From contig CM049310.1 in NCBI GenBank assembly GCA_026874595.1, positions 40,489,558-40,553,557 of the forward strand: a stretch of 64,000 nt of DNA, in the 5' to 3' direction. This document shows positions 11,671-24,241 of the stretch, in pieces (the stretch's first letter is position 1; each line of letters begins with the position of its first letter). The DNA is from Sipunculus nudus (taxonomy: Eukaryota; Annelida; Sipuncula; Golfingiida; Sipunculidae). Made by a program: the position numbers and the translations under genes. A model generated the notes under the pieces. The model ran no database searches. It was given only the letters and a program-made list of their open reading frames with translations, and was not told where the DNA came from.

Positions 11671-14600
11671 CCTAAAACAGAAACATATATGTCAGGGTGC
11701 TTACGGTATCAATAGTATAGATTGAATCCACGTTTGTCCTTTTCCTCGACCTATTGCGTGATTTTTTAAGATTTTAATTAATAGCAGCCGCAACTTGTGA
11801 CCTCCCGTTAGACTGGCCCTACCAGAAGGTACATCAAAATTCTTCCCGTCAGCCTCAGCTGGTTTAAACAATGGTTATGTGAGATGAGCCAGTCATACTG
11901 AAAGTCACTCGTGTTTTCCGGAAGGTCACCGGGTGTCATAACAGTGAGACATAATTATTAAAATACCCCTGATTTGCAGTGTTTTACAGCGATTATCGTT
12001 TTCACAACACACCCTGTTATAAGTCGATAAAATTTAAAGAAAAAATTGCAGATAACACTGCAAACCTTTATTGGTCCACTGACAGACGGAGCTAGTTGTT
12101 ATGTTGCTTTGTTTTTTCAGGGCCTTCGTGGCATCTGCGCATTTCTATGTAAACCACCTGACGGTTTACTACAGAACCTTTGACACTTTCATATCTCTGA
12201 TAACCTGTCAACGATTTTGTTCTGATTTTTATGTTTACAGCTATAATTTTGAGACGGATCTGATCAGTATTACTTAAAAGAAAAAACGGTTACAGATCTG
12301 GAATTTAGCTAATTCGCCCTCGTTCTGGCTACTGCTCTGTTTGTTTCTCAGTGAAATATTATTTAAAATCGATCCTGCACAAATTTATCAACCTCTTTCT
12401 AGGCAAATTGTCTGAATTACTTGAAAAAAATCATTCAAATAAATTACGATTATTTTTAGATATTATGTATATTTCACTTTCACTGGCCACTAGGAAAGTC
12501 ATGATGTCGTCTTAATGAAAGTATGATGCAGTCATCACGCCACTTCGTGACGTCATCATGGTGGAATTAAAAAAAAAAAGTTCAACGCATGGGGTTCTTT
12601 TTTTATAGGAACTTGACAGAGGGAGAAAGAGGAGATGTACTGGGGCAAATTCAAGCTATCAGAAATCGACATTTTTTTTAGAACTAAATGATCTGTTAAA
12701 TCCTTATAATATGAATTATAATGAATTGAGCAGCATGGAGGAATGGTGGAAAACTTGACAAGCTTTTCGGGCAGATAAATAATCTTTTCTGGGGGGGGGG
12801 GGGGGCGGGGGGGGGGATGGATCTGAATAAGGATCAACTAAAACAATAGCGTAGGTATGCGCTCTGTATGTGCTCTTTATAGTTCTGTGAAAGATTTTAT
12901 CGCTTGTTTATGTTTACGTCCCTTTATTTACCGCACAGGTTAAAACAATCCAATCTTTACTAAAACCAGTACACCATTTCAAGGCTGATGCGGGTTGGCT
13001 GACTGTCTGGTTAACTTCATTCCCAGCATTCCTCACTCTCCGCTTGTGTGTTCTGTGTTCTGGTTCATTGTCCATAGCAGTGACTTTTTATTATTTTTTT
13101 TTATTTTTTCTTTTTATTTTCCTTATGGGAAAGGCTGTCAATCACAACCCCCAGATCACTTTATCTTTATGCCTGTATGAATATACACAATACGGAATAA
13201 AACCGATTTGATTACACTTCAAATGAATCCGAATTGCCAAAATCGGTTTTGCATCTTTTGGAAATAATAATATATTGCATTTCTATCGTCAACTATTAAC
13301 AATTTGTAGTTTATAAATATGTGAAGTACCTGATTATTTTTGTTTTTAGTACAGATCGGTAATAAAGGAGAGCTATCGCGGTAAGATATAGTATTGTAAG
13401 GCATGTTCCTGTGCCAAAGTGTTCAGTGTATGTGCTATACCGTTTAGGCCAGACTTTTTTAATTTTTTGGTTTACAAACCCGCCGACCTCCGATTTCCTT
13501 ATTTCAGAAAAAAATAAAATTGGCATTTTGACTTTTTTCCTTTTATATTGCGTCGCCGAATCCAGCACGGTTGTTGACAAATGCCTTGTTTAGCTGTTTA
13601 GTGACCGTGTGTATTAGATCGCCTCAAACGTTAGAACTCATATGATTGGCTAATAAGGTCACTTTCATAATGACAGATGGAGGGTTTAAGCCAATCACAA
13701 TAGGGTATCCTTGGGCCATAAATGCAATTGATTGGCCATCAAGTAGACAAAAGATTCAGCAGGGAAATTGAGAATTCTTGGTGAGTTTTCAAAGTTCGTT
13801 TTCTGCACTACAGTACATTTTCAAACCAGCGTTCAGGTCATATTTGTTAAACATATTTGTTATAGATAGATGTGAATTGGAATAGAAAATTAGTTTGGTT
13901 GCATAGCGGCTTTACCAGCTTGCCACTGTTAATAACTTGCTGGATATACAAATAAATTTACTTCTTAAGACTAATTATTGCACTCAAAGTCATACGCTAT
14001 TTATTACTGCTAATTGGCTAAGTTTCACAAGTTTACTCTTAAAAAATATTATAACTTGTCAAACTTAAAAACGTAGTCTTGTAACGCTTAAAAGAAACTG
14101 CATGAGGTCGTCATGTACTGTTTGAAAACTCCAGGAATTCTCAGGGTTTCTGCAGTATTTCCGACTATCTGTAGTCTTAGTGGCGGGGTTTTATGTGAGG
14201 CGTTGGCTTTGCGGATATTTTTGTAGTCAAAACAAAAGCAAGCTAAAATGAAAGCCACTTAAAATGCAGAAACTTTGAAAGGATTCATTAAATTGTTCCA
14301 AACGGATGTGATGGAAGCTTTGATGTGTATGGATGCCGAAAAGCAATTCCGGACTTACAGTGGCCAAGTGACGGCATATTAAACTGAGTACGGTACGTAC
14401 TGTCACGGCCGTGGTAAGAAATGCAGATGAATAAATAAAAATTATTAATACTTTTTTAAAATTTTAAAATAGTTGAATAATTCAATGTGATCTCCAATGG
14501 AAACCTCACTTTATTAGCAGTTGTCGTATATTCAAAGGACTGTCGTGACATGTGCAACACCAAAAAGGAAAGGACATGGTCATGAATCAAACAACTCGAG

Positions 14601-15810
14601 TACGCGAGTTCGATGTTGTTGACATTTGATCTGTTGATAGCGAATAGCTGCAAGTCGCATATTGTCATTGTTATTGTCATTCACGACTGAAATATAAAAA
14701 CTGCAGTCTATCACGCTAGCAGTGAATATTTAAATTAGTTTTCTCCTTGCATATCTGACAAAAAATATATTATTTTGTATTTGTATAAGTGTTTGACTGG
14801 TCTTTAATTTGTAAAACTTTATAATTATATATAATATAAAATAGGCAGTTCACTTTTCAGGGACAGTGACTGAATATTTATTTCAGGTGTGTATGAATCA
14901 TAAGTTTTACTGTTTAAACTTTTATTTGTCATTAATTTACCTTAAATGACATTTGAATGGCTTGAAATAACATGGCACACGCAAGATGCACGTGGAAAAC
15001 TCAAGAGGATGTTGATAATATTTTAATTTTTATATTATATATTTTATACAGGTTTATATAGAGCCATTTAAATATGAATTTTATAACCTAACTGAACAAT
15101 ACAGGATTCACGAACACTAGTATCCAGGTTTGTTCCATTTTTTTTTCCTACCTCCTACCTATCACTTTTGTCAATCATGTTCGTAAACCAAAGAATTAAA
15201 AAAAGTCTGGCCTTACGTGTGCGTGTGCTTATGTGTGTGCATGTGTTTTGTTTTGTTTTTTTGGGGGGGGGGGGGGGGGGGGGCTATTCACGATTCCCGA
15301 CTTTTTAGTGTTTCGCAAGGGTTCAAAAGATCCAAAACGTTCGCTAGGTTCTCACTATTTCTAAAACCTATGTAAAGTATATGAAGGAATTTTATTAAAT
15401 ACTTGAAATATGCACACAAGTCTGACTTACTGAACAGAGACTTAACGAATATCAAAGGTGTTGACATTATTGTTCTTCAACGGATAGATAGTTCAATAGT
15501 CCCCACATAATTTATAAAACAAACTTTAAACATACAAGATCTGTTAACAGTTATAATTATTATTATATATATCTTTCACTTTTCGATTTCCTTTTCACGA
15601 TGGGACCTCTTATCCCCGAAGGTTTTATTTTCGCAACAATACTCCGCGAATATCGCAAATTTGAAACCCTCGCGAACAATAAGGCAACCACAGTACCTCA
15701 TCATCTTTATGTCTCATAAAAATATGAAAATCCCTGGCTTTTAAAGTTTTACCCTCAGATATAACGTTTGGGATGTTTCGTTGAATTGATAATTCTCTAA
15801 TTCTTTTATT

Positions 15811-16035
15811 GGAGGTAACTGCCTCCGTGTGACAGGGCAGTATCACACGCTTCCTTTCACTTGTTGTATCCTAGTGTTAACCAGGTGATTACTGCACCTT
15901 GCTGAGTAATAGACCCCGTTGCTGGGCCATTCCACCGGGTAACCCTCTAAAGGCGCACTCGTGTGTGAGTGAAACACTATAGTTTGGTATGGCCTTCCCA
16001 TTAAGCCTGCAGAGCGCTCACCTTTGGTAAGGGCT
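15811..16035. repeat. Dispersed repeat starting with ggaggtaactgcctcc, copy 1
   Basis: Shares its palindromic start and the segments gtgttaaccagg, aaggcgcactcgtgtgtgag, tgaaac and cctgcagagcgctcacc with 16645-16925. It is intergenic, between genes 1 and 2. Confidence 0.6.
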
Positions 16036-16644
16036 GACCGCCTCACCGCCTCGACTGAGATTCCAGCTCACGATCTCCCGGCTTTGAGTCCTACGTTCTA
16101 CACCGAAGCCACAAAAGCCGGTAATAATCTCTCATGCTGCGTCAATCTTACAGTGTTAATTGGTATTGAAAAAGCAGAGACAGGGTTGTCATACTGCCAG
16201 GTAACAACAGGACAGTAAAGAGAATCAGCAAAAATGTACGTAAATCAGCAAGTTAAATAAAAGAAAACAGTTTCAAAAATGGTCTGTTAAAAGAAAAAAA
16301 AATAAATTGTCCATCGATTCCGCTTGCAGTTTCTTAACCAACCCCCTCGGGTTAATATGTGAAACTTACCTAATTTACGTCCGAATAGCCCAATGTGAAA
16401 AGAATATGTGGGGAAACAGATCTGTTATCTTTAATATCCTGGGAACCATCACACAATCTACAGGTGACGTGGTCGCGGTAACGATCATAGGTCATTACAC
16501 GACACAGATACGAGTTCCCTATGTTCTGCTTATTTTTGAGGGCAGGATGTGTTATAATCGGTTCCTTCGACAGGTCGAGGTATTTACCTCTATTTAATGA
16601 ATCGGGGTCTTAAAGAGTATTATAGTTTTTTTTTTTTTTTTGGT

Positions 16645-16925
16645 GGAGGTAACCGCCTCCATTTTTTAAATGCTTGCTTAACTAAGTCTATATACAACCG
16701 CAGAATTTCCATTCCGGTTTCGGACTCCGTGACAGGGGCTTGCACACAATGCTCTGGCGTCAACCAGGCTCGGTGATTCACTCCTGCGGGTCCTGGGTGT
16801 GTCTCATCCCCATTGCTGGTTCATAACACCGAGGAACCCCCGAAAGGCGCACTCGTTTGTGAGTGAAACCCGACTGTTGGGTACAGTCTCCCCATTGGGC
16901 CTGCAGAGCACCCACCCTGGGTAGG
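16645..16925. repeat. Same dispersed repeat, copy 2
   Basis: Begins ggaggtaaccgcctcc and contains gcgtcaaccaggctcggtga, aaaggcgcactcgtttgtga and gggcctgcagagcacccacc. It is about 55 bp longer than copy 1 near its start and is preceded by a poly-T run. Confidence 0.6.
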
Positions 16926-17264
16926 TATATTATATATATAGATTATTATAGTTTTGCATATTTAGAATAAACCTAGAAGAATCGGGTCCTATTCCTTTTT
17001 TCTTTTAGCAGGTGTATTCCTTTAAATTGCATTTAGACCTTGCCTGGACCCAGTTTTGGATTATTTAGTTAAGCTTTTTAATTATCTACCTTTTGTAAAT
17101 CAATATAGGCAATATGGGAAGATATAAAAACACATACCTTGGCCTTATAAAAGGCAATGAAAAGATAAAGATGTAAAAATAAATAAAATGGAACAGTAGT
17201 AAAGCTGATATGAGGCCTTCAGTTCGCATCGTAAATTTGCACACGTCCCACTGATAATGAATAC

Positions 17265-17285
17265 TCACCTGGTGTTTCCGAGCCC
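17265..17285 (-). CDS. Tentative terminal exon of gene 2
   Basis: After an acceptor-like ctttattag, the phase-0 continuation reads GLGNTR and a stop. This would end the protein shortly after the last EF-hand. The same stretch also contains a donor-like gtgagt, so it could belong to something else. Other short terminal exons between 17300 and 18190 cannot be excluded. Confidence 0.25.
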   Translation of the reverse strand, partial: GLGNTR

Positions 17286-20200
17286 CTAATAAAGCACTGG
17301 CCATAAATAGGTCGTGAAAAATTCCAAGTTGAAGTACACGACAAACCTAAAAGCACATATCTTATCAATACAAAAGTACCAGTGATATAAGTTATAAATT
17401 ATTAGACTATCAGCTGTGTATCAGCTTCAGACTTACCTGTCAAACTAGCAACATTAGCTTAACGATTATAATAAAGACAAATGAGACATTAGGTCTACAA
17501 CGAGCATTATACGTGATTATTTCAACGTATAAATTTTAGCTGATATTCAACCATCCTGTGAAAGGCCTGTGGAAAAGCTGCATGATTATGGTTCAACAAC
17601 AGAAGAAAAATAGTTTCAATATTTATTTGGTATAACTGAAAATCATCTCCAGTCCAAGCAACCTGTTTGTTTACAAGCCATAAACCACAATGTCAATCTG
17701 TAGAATAAAGAAGAGATATCTAAATGAAAAAAAAAAGAAATAAAGTATACTGATCTACACATGATCGCTTAATTTAATGAAAGCAAACATAATATTACCT
17801 ATTAATTCCTCATTCTTATATCTGATATAACCTAGATACGGATTCGTCACAGGCCTTTGAGGCACAACTATGAATAAACAGGTGACTAATTCTGGTATTA
17901 TTAAATACTAAGTGTTACGTTTTAATTCTTTGTTCCGTAAATAAGCGTTCAAAACAAATATTTACCTATGTAAATATTTTACTTATATAATAATTTTGAT
18001 ACATTTGGCTGTTTAGAAGTAATTACGGTACAAATCAGTGTAATTTCAAAAGCTTTCAATAACATTAAAGATGGTTTGTTTTGAAGCCAGCCTTAGGACT
18101 TAACCTTTTCCGGTGACAGAAAAGTATAAAATATATTTCAGCTGAATTTGGTTTAATTTGTGAACGTCGGCGTAGAATGTGTACACTTACGTAACAGAAC
18201 TCGGTAAAATTCAAGATATCGTCGCCTGTGGAAAGAAACGAATAAAGTATATATATATTTACGAAAACGCATAAAGTATGTACCTTGACCCCGATACCTA
18301 CATCTACATGTATACTTACATATGTGTGGGGTTATTTACGTAGTTTCACATTTATTGTTTCCACCAATGGAAAGTCGGACCCTTATTCTCCTAACAGTAA
18401 ACTGTGATACATGATATATTTTAAAGACTTCACAACAATTGATTACTGTCAAGTTTTTAAGGGTTTCATTTTGAAATAATTCGCACTTACACACGTGACA
18501 GTTGTTAGCTTTACAGGTAGGTATGTCGTATTTTAATCTACACTTTTCATTAATCAGGGCGCTTCACTTAAAAAAATTCATGGAAACTAAAAACCCACGA
18601 AATGCAAACCACCACGAATAATTATTATACTTCAGATTATAAAAGTTACGATAAACCGTCCTACCAAATTCCCAAATAAAAACTTAAATGGACCATTTTA
18701 AATGAAAAATAAATTTCTTTTTATCAGGGGTATATATTCTGTTCTAAATGTCTAAATGTATGGTGGTGTCAAAGCGGACTAAAAATTCATACCTAAACAT
18801 TGGGAATCATCTACTAAAACGGACGAGTTTGGTAGGTTACATAGGAATTTTGACATTTTAAATTTCAGGATTTTTTTATTTAAAAATATTAATAATTTTC
18901 TTATTTCATTGCTGTAAGACGAAGGAACGAATTATATACCGTCATCAATTCTGTTGAACAGTTCATCTAGGTCTAGATCCCTGCTGATAGTGCCATCCTG
19001 ATCGAAATCCAGGGCTGTGTGGGCGTCCTGAGCCGTAGTGGCGTTACCGTAACCTCCTTTCTGCCAGAACCCATCGAACTCGCTAAGAGTCACCAAACCA
19101 TCGGCTACAAATAGAGGAAGTACGGTAACGGTGGATATCCCCATTGTACGTGTATACTTGTCAGTTAACTCATTGTGATATTGACGGTATAATCCCTTTT
19201 GTTGTTATGTTGCACTTTCTGCAAGGGTCAGGACGTTGGAGTTAAAGGAGCATACCATAATTATGTGCGTATGCAGTACGTATGCATAATGCGTATATAC
19301 ACAGCTAGGAACATATTCTCTTGGAGTAATTCCATATATACAGGGGTCGTAATAACGCCTTTCTGCCTGCCTAGGAAAGGCAAACGTATGCATGGAAAGG
19401 TATTTTTCATATTCCACCAATCCTTTTTAATGGTGAATTCCTTGATTTTCCTACATTATAAATAATGATAAATACAACTTAGAAACCTCCAGTTTAACTG
19501 GTTTCCCGCGTTATAATGGCTTCTTAGCGCACATGAAAGAGCTCCGAGATTTTCAGAGGAGCAGAGTCATTATAGAGCCGAGTACTAGTCTAAACCCCAC
19601 CCATTTTCTTACTCTCACTGCAGAGACCCAGACTCACTACGCTCCCGAGGCAGCGGAAATCTAAAGAAGCAACTGATTTTCACGCTGCCTGCTTTGACCG
19701 TTTATGATACATTTAGACACCAGATGGCGGTTCGTTGTCCGCTGAAAACAACGTGCGTATGATGTGACAAGCAGCCAACCAGATGCCAATTACCAAACAC
19801 TCGACAGGCATCCTGGCTCCACCCATAGCTGCGTTTCAAGCGCCGCTTGATGACAGTTTATGGTCGAATTTCAATTGCTCCCTCTGAATTCTCGCATCAT
19901 CGACCGATTTGATTATGACATTATGACTGTGTTAGCGTAGCCATGTATCTGTTGTCTGCAGAACTGAAACCAGCCAGCGAGGTGTGCACGCAGTCTTTGT
20001 TGTTACGTTTCGTTTGAAATACAGCTCACCGGCCGAGCATCCTATGTGCCCAAGTCCCTAAGAAAACCACGTCTGGGCCATTCTCTCTGAATCCTCGCTT
20101 GGCTGTGTGTTCCAGCACAACGTCTCATCTGATTGGACAAAAATACAGTGCTCCCCTCTGGTGTAGCAATTTAGGATACGAGGTCATAACAAACGGCGCT

Positions 20201-21260
20201 TACGATATTGGTAGTAGGCCTATTGGTAAAGCGCTGTGTAAAGAGCGTACAGACTCACAAGAGTACGACTCTGCTGTTTAGGGTTTATGGACGTCACAGT
20301 CTGACCCCCACTATGCACCACGACTTCTACATACACCAGCGGCGTAGGTATAAGTTAGTGAGCGGGTAGAGTGGTCCGTTCAAATATGTTGGACTAGAAT
20401 TGATTTAAGGCAAATTACATAAACACGGGTGGTTTTATGGGGAGGACTTCACGGAATAAGTAATATTTTGCAAGCATACGCATGTGAAATATAAACAGAG
20501 AATGGTTATGTGAAATGTAACAAATTTTAAAGATTGACAGTTGAGAAAGTAATTCTGGCCGTCCCTCAGAGCCTACCAGGAAGAGACTCGAAGGGTGATT
20601 CTGATTTTGTAAAGAACTACACCGGTCGATATTTAGTCACAGCGTACATAACAAAAAGATTGCCGGGTGTTGCCATTTGGACGCTGCACCATAATATAAA
20701 TCACAGTAAACCACGCTCTGCAGATATATCAAAATGATATCAGATGTGACAAATTGAAAGTTTGATATGATAGGATGCACTATAAGCAGAAAGGCAAATA
20801 TTTCTGCGAAAAGGCAAAGCTAGATTTGTTTTTCCGTTGGAAAGGTGACCTTTGCAAAAGTATTACAAACCCTGATATGCGTATGCAGCACGTTTCGATC
20901 GCTCGCGGTAGCGATGGAAAACTCATATACACGGTAAATTACAAACTTTGGCGACAATGACAGGGTATTCCTTTTTCAGATGATTTCTCTACTCACGCGG
21001 CTATATACTATAGGCCCAGTTATACGCATACCTATTAAGAGAATCACAGGCGTCTGTTTTCTAGCTGCGTTACGCATACGCACTATATACACATACATGC
21101 TATATATGTGGATTGCCAACTTAAGAGTTACAACCCACCGTCACCATCCCATGCGTCGAAAACATTTGCTCTGAACTGCTCTGTAGTGATTTCCTCTGTC
21201 CCGATAGCCTTCACCACGTAACGGACGAACATAACAGCCCAGGAGATGGAGCGCAATACC

Positions 21261-21329
<69 letters not shown>

Positions 21330-24190
21330 ATTACAATAAGTGATATATATTATAAAATATTATATAATTAGTTTGAATGTACATCTATGTATATATAGGC
21401 GTGTGTGAATATATATCTGAGTCATCCATAGCTTGTTATTGCCGGGAACGCAGGGGGTTTCTGTTAGACATAATTCGACAATCAAAAGTATATTTATTCA
21501 AGCTTTGTCCATGGATTGTGATGTGTCTAAGAAACACAACAAAAAAGTGACGAGGTATTATACTGGAATGTGTTTTGTTTGTATAGGCCCTATTCAGGTT
21601 TTTTATTTCGTGATTTTACGGTTACAATGTACACATGTAACTGAAGTTTTGTTCTATTTCGCTTACCTCGAAATCTGCAACAGAATAAAAAATACACTCT
21701 TATGAATGCAACGGGTATCTTAATCAGTGCGTGCATGGATGCATATTTTGCTTTAATGCACGAGCTTATAAAATGTATTTTTTGATGTGTAATATAATAC
21801 TGAATGAATATTTTAATTTCTTAACGCTTTGTATATTATGATTCTTTGTAAAATCATGTTATAAGTCAGTTTGGAAGAAGAATCACAAAATTGCTTTTAT
21901 TACCGAATATTATTTTAAGGTATATACGTCGTATGGTAAATGAATAAGGTAACATATATAAATGGTCATCTTACGATTGGCATCTCTTGCTTGAACTCGG
22001 CTTCATTGACGGTCCCAAGTGCTAAATAAAACAAAATAACATAAAGAACTTGCAGATAAAAGATCCAGAAGGCTTAATAAAAACACATAATTTTTATCAT
22101 AGTGATTCCTTCACCGTCAGTCAACGGTGCCATCAATAGGTTATGGATTCCTCTTTAAAATAATATGTAATAATAATAATAATAATAATAATGATATATT
22201 ACAAAGTTAGCTCCAGTATTACATTTAAATATAATATACTTCATATTCATCTCGTACATTATGTAACAGTCCGCCTTGTCATGGGACCTCACGTTGAATT
22301 ACATTAAGTAGGCTAGACACTTTAGTCCTGGTCGAGACTACAGACCGCCTTGCACACCGGTAATCAGTTCAAAGTCCATATCCCCGAAACCAGTATATAC
22401 AAATTCTCTATACAGTTATATGCAGAGAAATCTTTTCTAAAAGAGTCACTCTTTGTTTAAGGATTATCTAAAAATGAAGCTAATAACTCTTTTTTGGCAC
22501 TATTTTTTCAGCAGCAATGATTTCCCACTCTTTTTTCATAAAGAATTCCGATAGATATATACTATTTCTCTCTTGCTCTAACGGTCCTGATTAAACAAGA
22601 GTGGGACTCTTCGCAATTTTTTTTGTCCGCAAATGTCCATTTTGTGTCATAGCATGTGGAAAATACCCTTATCTTCATACAGGGTAGCCGTGACAACCGA
22701 CTAAGTAGGCAATGATATTTGGGCTTGAAAGCATACTTAAGTCGTGATTCAAGCAAAATCGAGGAATGCATCGCAGTTGTCTTCCATCATGTTGCATTCA
22801 TATTGTGATAAACAGCTCATAATCTTAACATTACGCTACAAATGATGAATAACACAAGAGAATACCTTTGTACTCACAACCCGAACTAAAAGTCCGTCTT
22901 TTTTGTAACGGGTCATTTCCTGTATCGCGTACAAATTGGCTGTGTCCAAACCTGAGGACCTTTTCTTATGGTATTCTCATTAACCTTCCTGAAATGCCCT
23001 AACCCCCCCCCCCCCCCCCGCCCTTTTAAGATAAAATCCTGGATCTGCCCCTGCACAGTTACTTATAACAACGTATCGTCATTATTTTATTGTTACCTTC
23101 ATTCTAAATGAAAGCTTATCGTCATCAACAGGCCATAGACTTGGACATGTCATTCAATACAAATTGAATGAACGGTAATCAAATATCACAACCCAAACTG
23201 AAATACCGTCCATATGATAACGAGTCCTTTCCTGTATCGCTAAAGTTGACTGCTTTTAGTAACTCGTGCGAGCCATGACTGTATTCATGCGATCAGAAAT
23301 TCCATAAACATGCGGAGGGGTTTACCAATATGCCTAGTTAAATCGGAACTATTCTCGCTCATGTTCGGGATTATTAAGAAGTACAATAAATTGCTAACGG
23401 TTAGTCTGGTTTATGTTAATTAACAATAGACCTGTAGGCCATGAGGTGTTGTCAAAAATGACGAAAATATTTGCATCCTCATGGGACCTTAAACTGCGTT
23501 CCCCAGACCTAGATGTGAAGGCATCCGGACAGCCAGTAATCTGGTCGTATTGTCAGAGGGCCGATATGGCGTTACATACAGGGGGCTGTGCACCATATAG
23601 GTTTCTGACTTTGGGAACAATTATATATACATATTTGTATACTATGCAAAGCACATCTTTATTCAGTATATTATATAAAAGGGGAATTCCTGCTAATTTT
23701 ACTTTTTTCCTAGCTCTTCATCTGAAGGAAGTGTACTGTTTTTCCAGTGCACATGCTCTATTTTTTGGGCATTACCTTTGTCAGGCCTGATATGCTCGTA
23801 TTACAGGTAGATTGATATACTTACAATCTGCATCAATCCACCTCAATATCAACAAGGTGTCTTGGTCAGTGAGAACCAACGCTGGAAGGTCATTCACATT
23901 CAGCAGCCGGAAGTAGGCCAGTGTTACTTGGTCTGTCGTATTGAAATCGTTTATCCAGTTTTCCGGTCCGCTGGTGAAGTCGTTCTGGTCACACTCGAGC
24001 GGACCAACCACGGGGGCTTAGGTCAATTTAGAATATAGCTAATATTAAATCATATAAGTGAACCAAAGTTACAACCGTCTTAAAATTATTTATTGCCTCG
24101 TGTTCATAGCATTATTTTCTCAATAAATGTAGTTTTTGTATCGCCTTGCATATTAATTATCTGATGTTCACTGTTTGTACTGCTTCAGTT

Positions 24191-24241
<51 letters not shown>

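Larger units (their letters stand above)
11671..17264. other. Intergenic region between genes 2 and 1
   Basis: Must contain the unseen 5' exon and promoter of gene 1 and the 3' untranslated region of gene 2. I see two poly-G runs (12791-12816, 15263-15283), a cluster of three ATTGG/CCAAT boxes (about 13643, 13690, 13729), and the repeat pair at 15811 and 16645. No coding exon recognised. Confidence 0.5.

Noticed and set aside
16307-16597. 96-codon plus-strand open frame between the two copies of the ggaggtaac repeat
   Set aside because: Not recognised, no coding-like context, and flanked by repeat sequence.
17293-17304. Alternative reading of 17304-17270 as a first exon (MASALLGARKHQ then gtgagt) of another minus-strand gene
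   Set aside because: No downstream exon with a matching phase and recognisable content was found; kept only as an alternative to the tentative gene 2 terminal exon.
23413-23790. 125-codon plus-strand open frame
   Set aside because: Most of it lies inside family X copy 2 and its flank, copy 1 does not keep the frame, and no protein family is recognisable.
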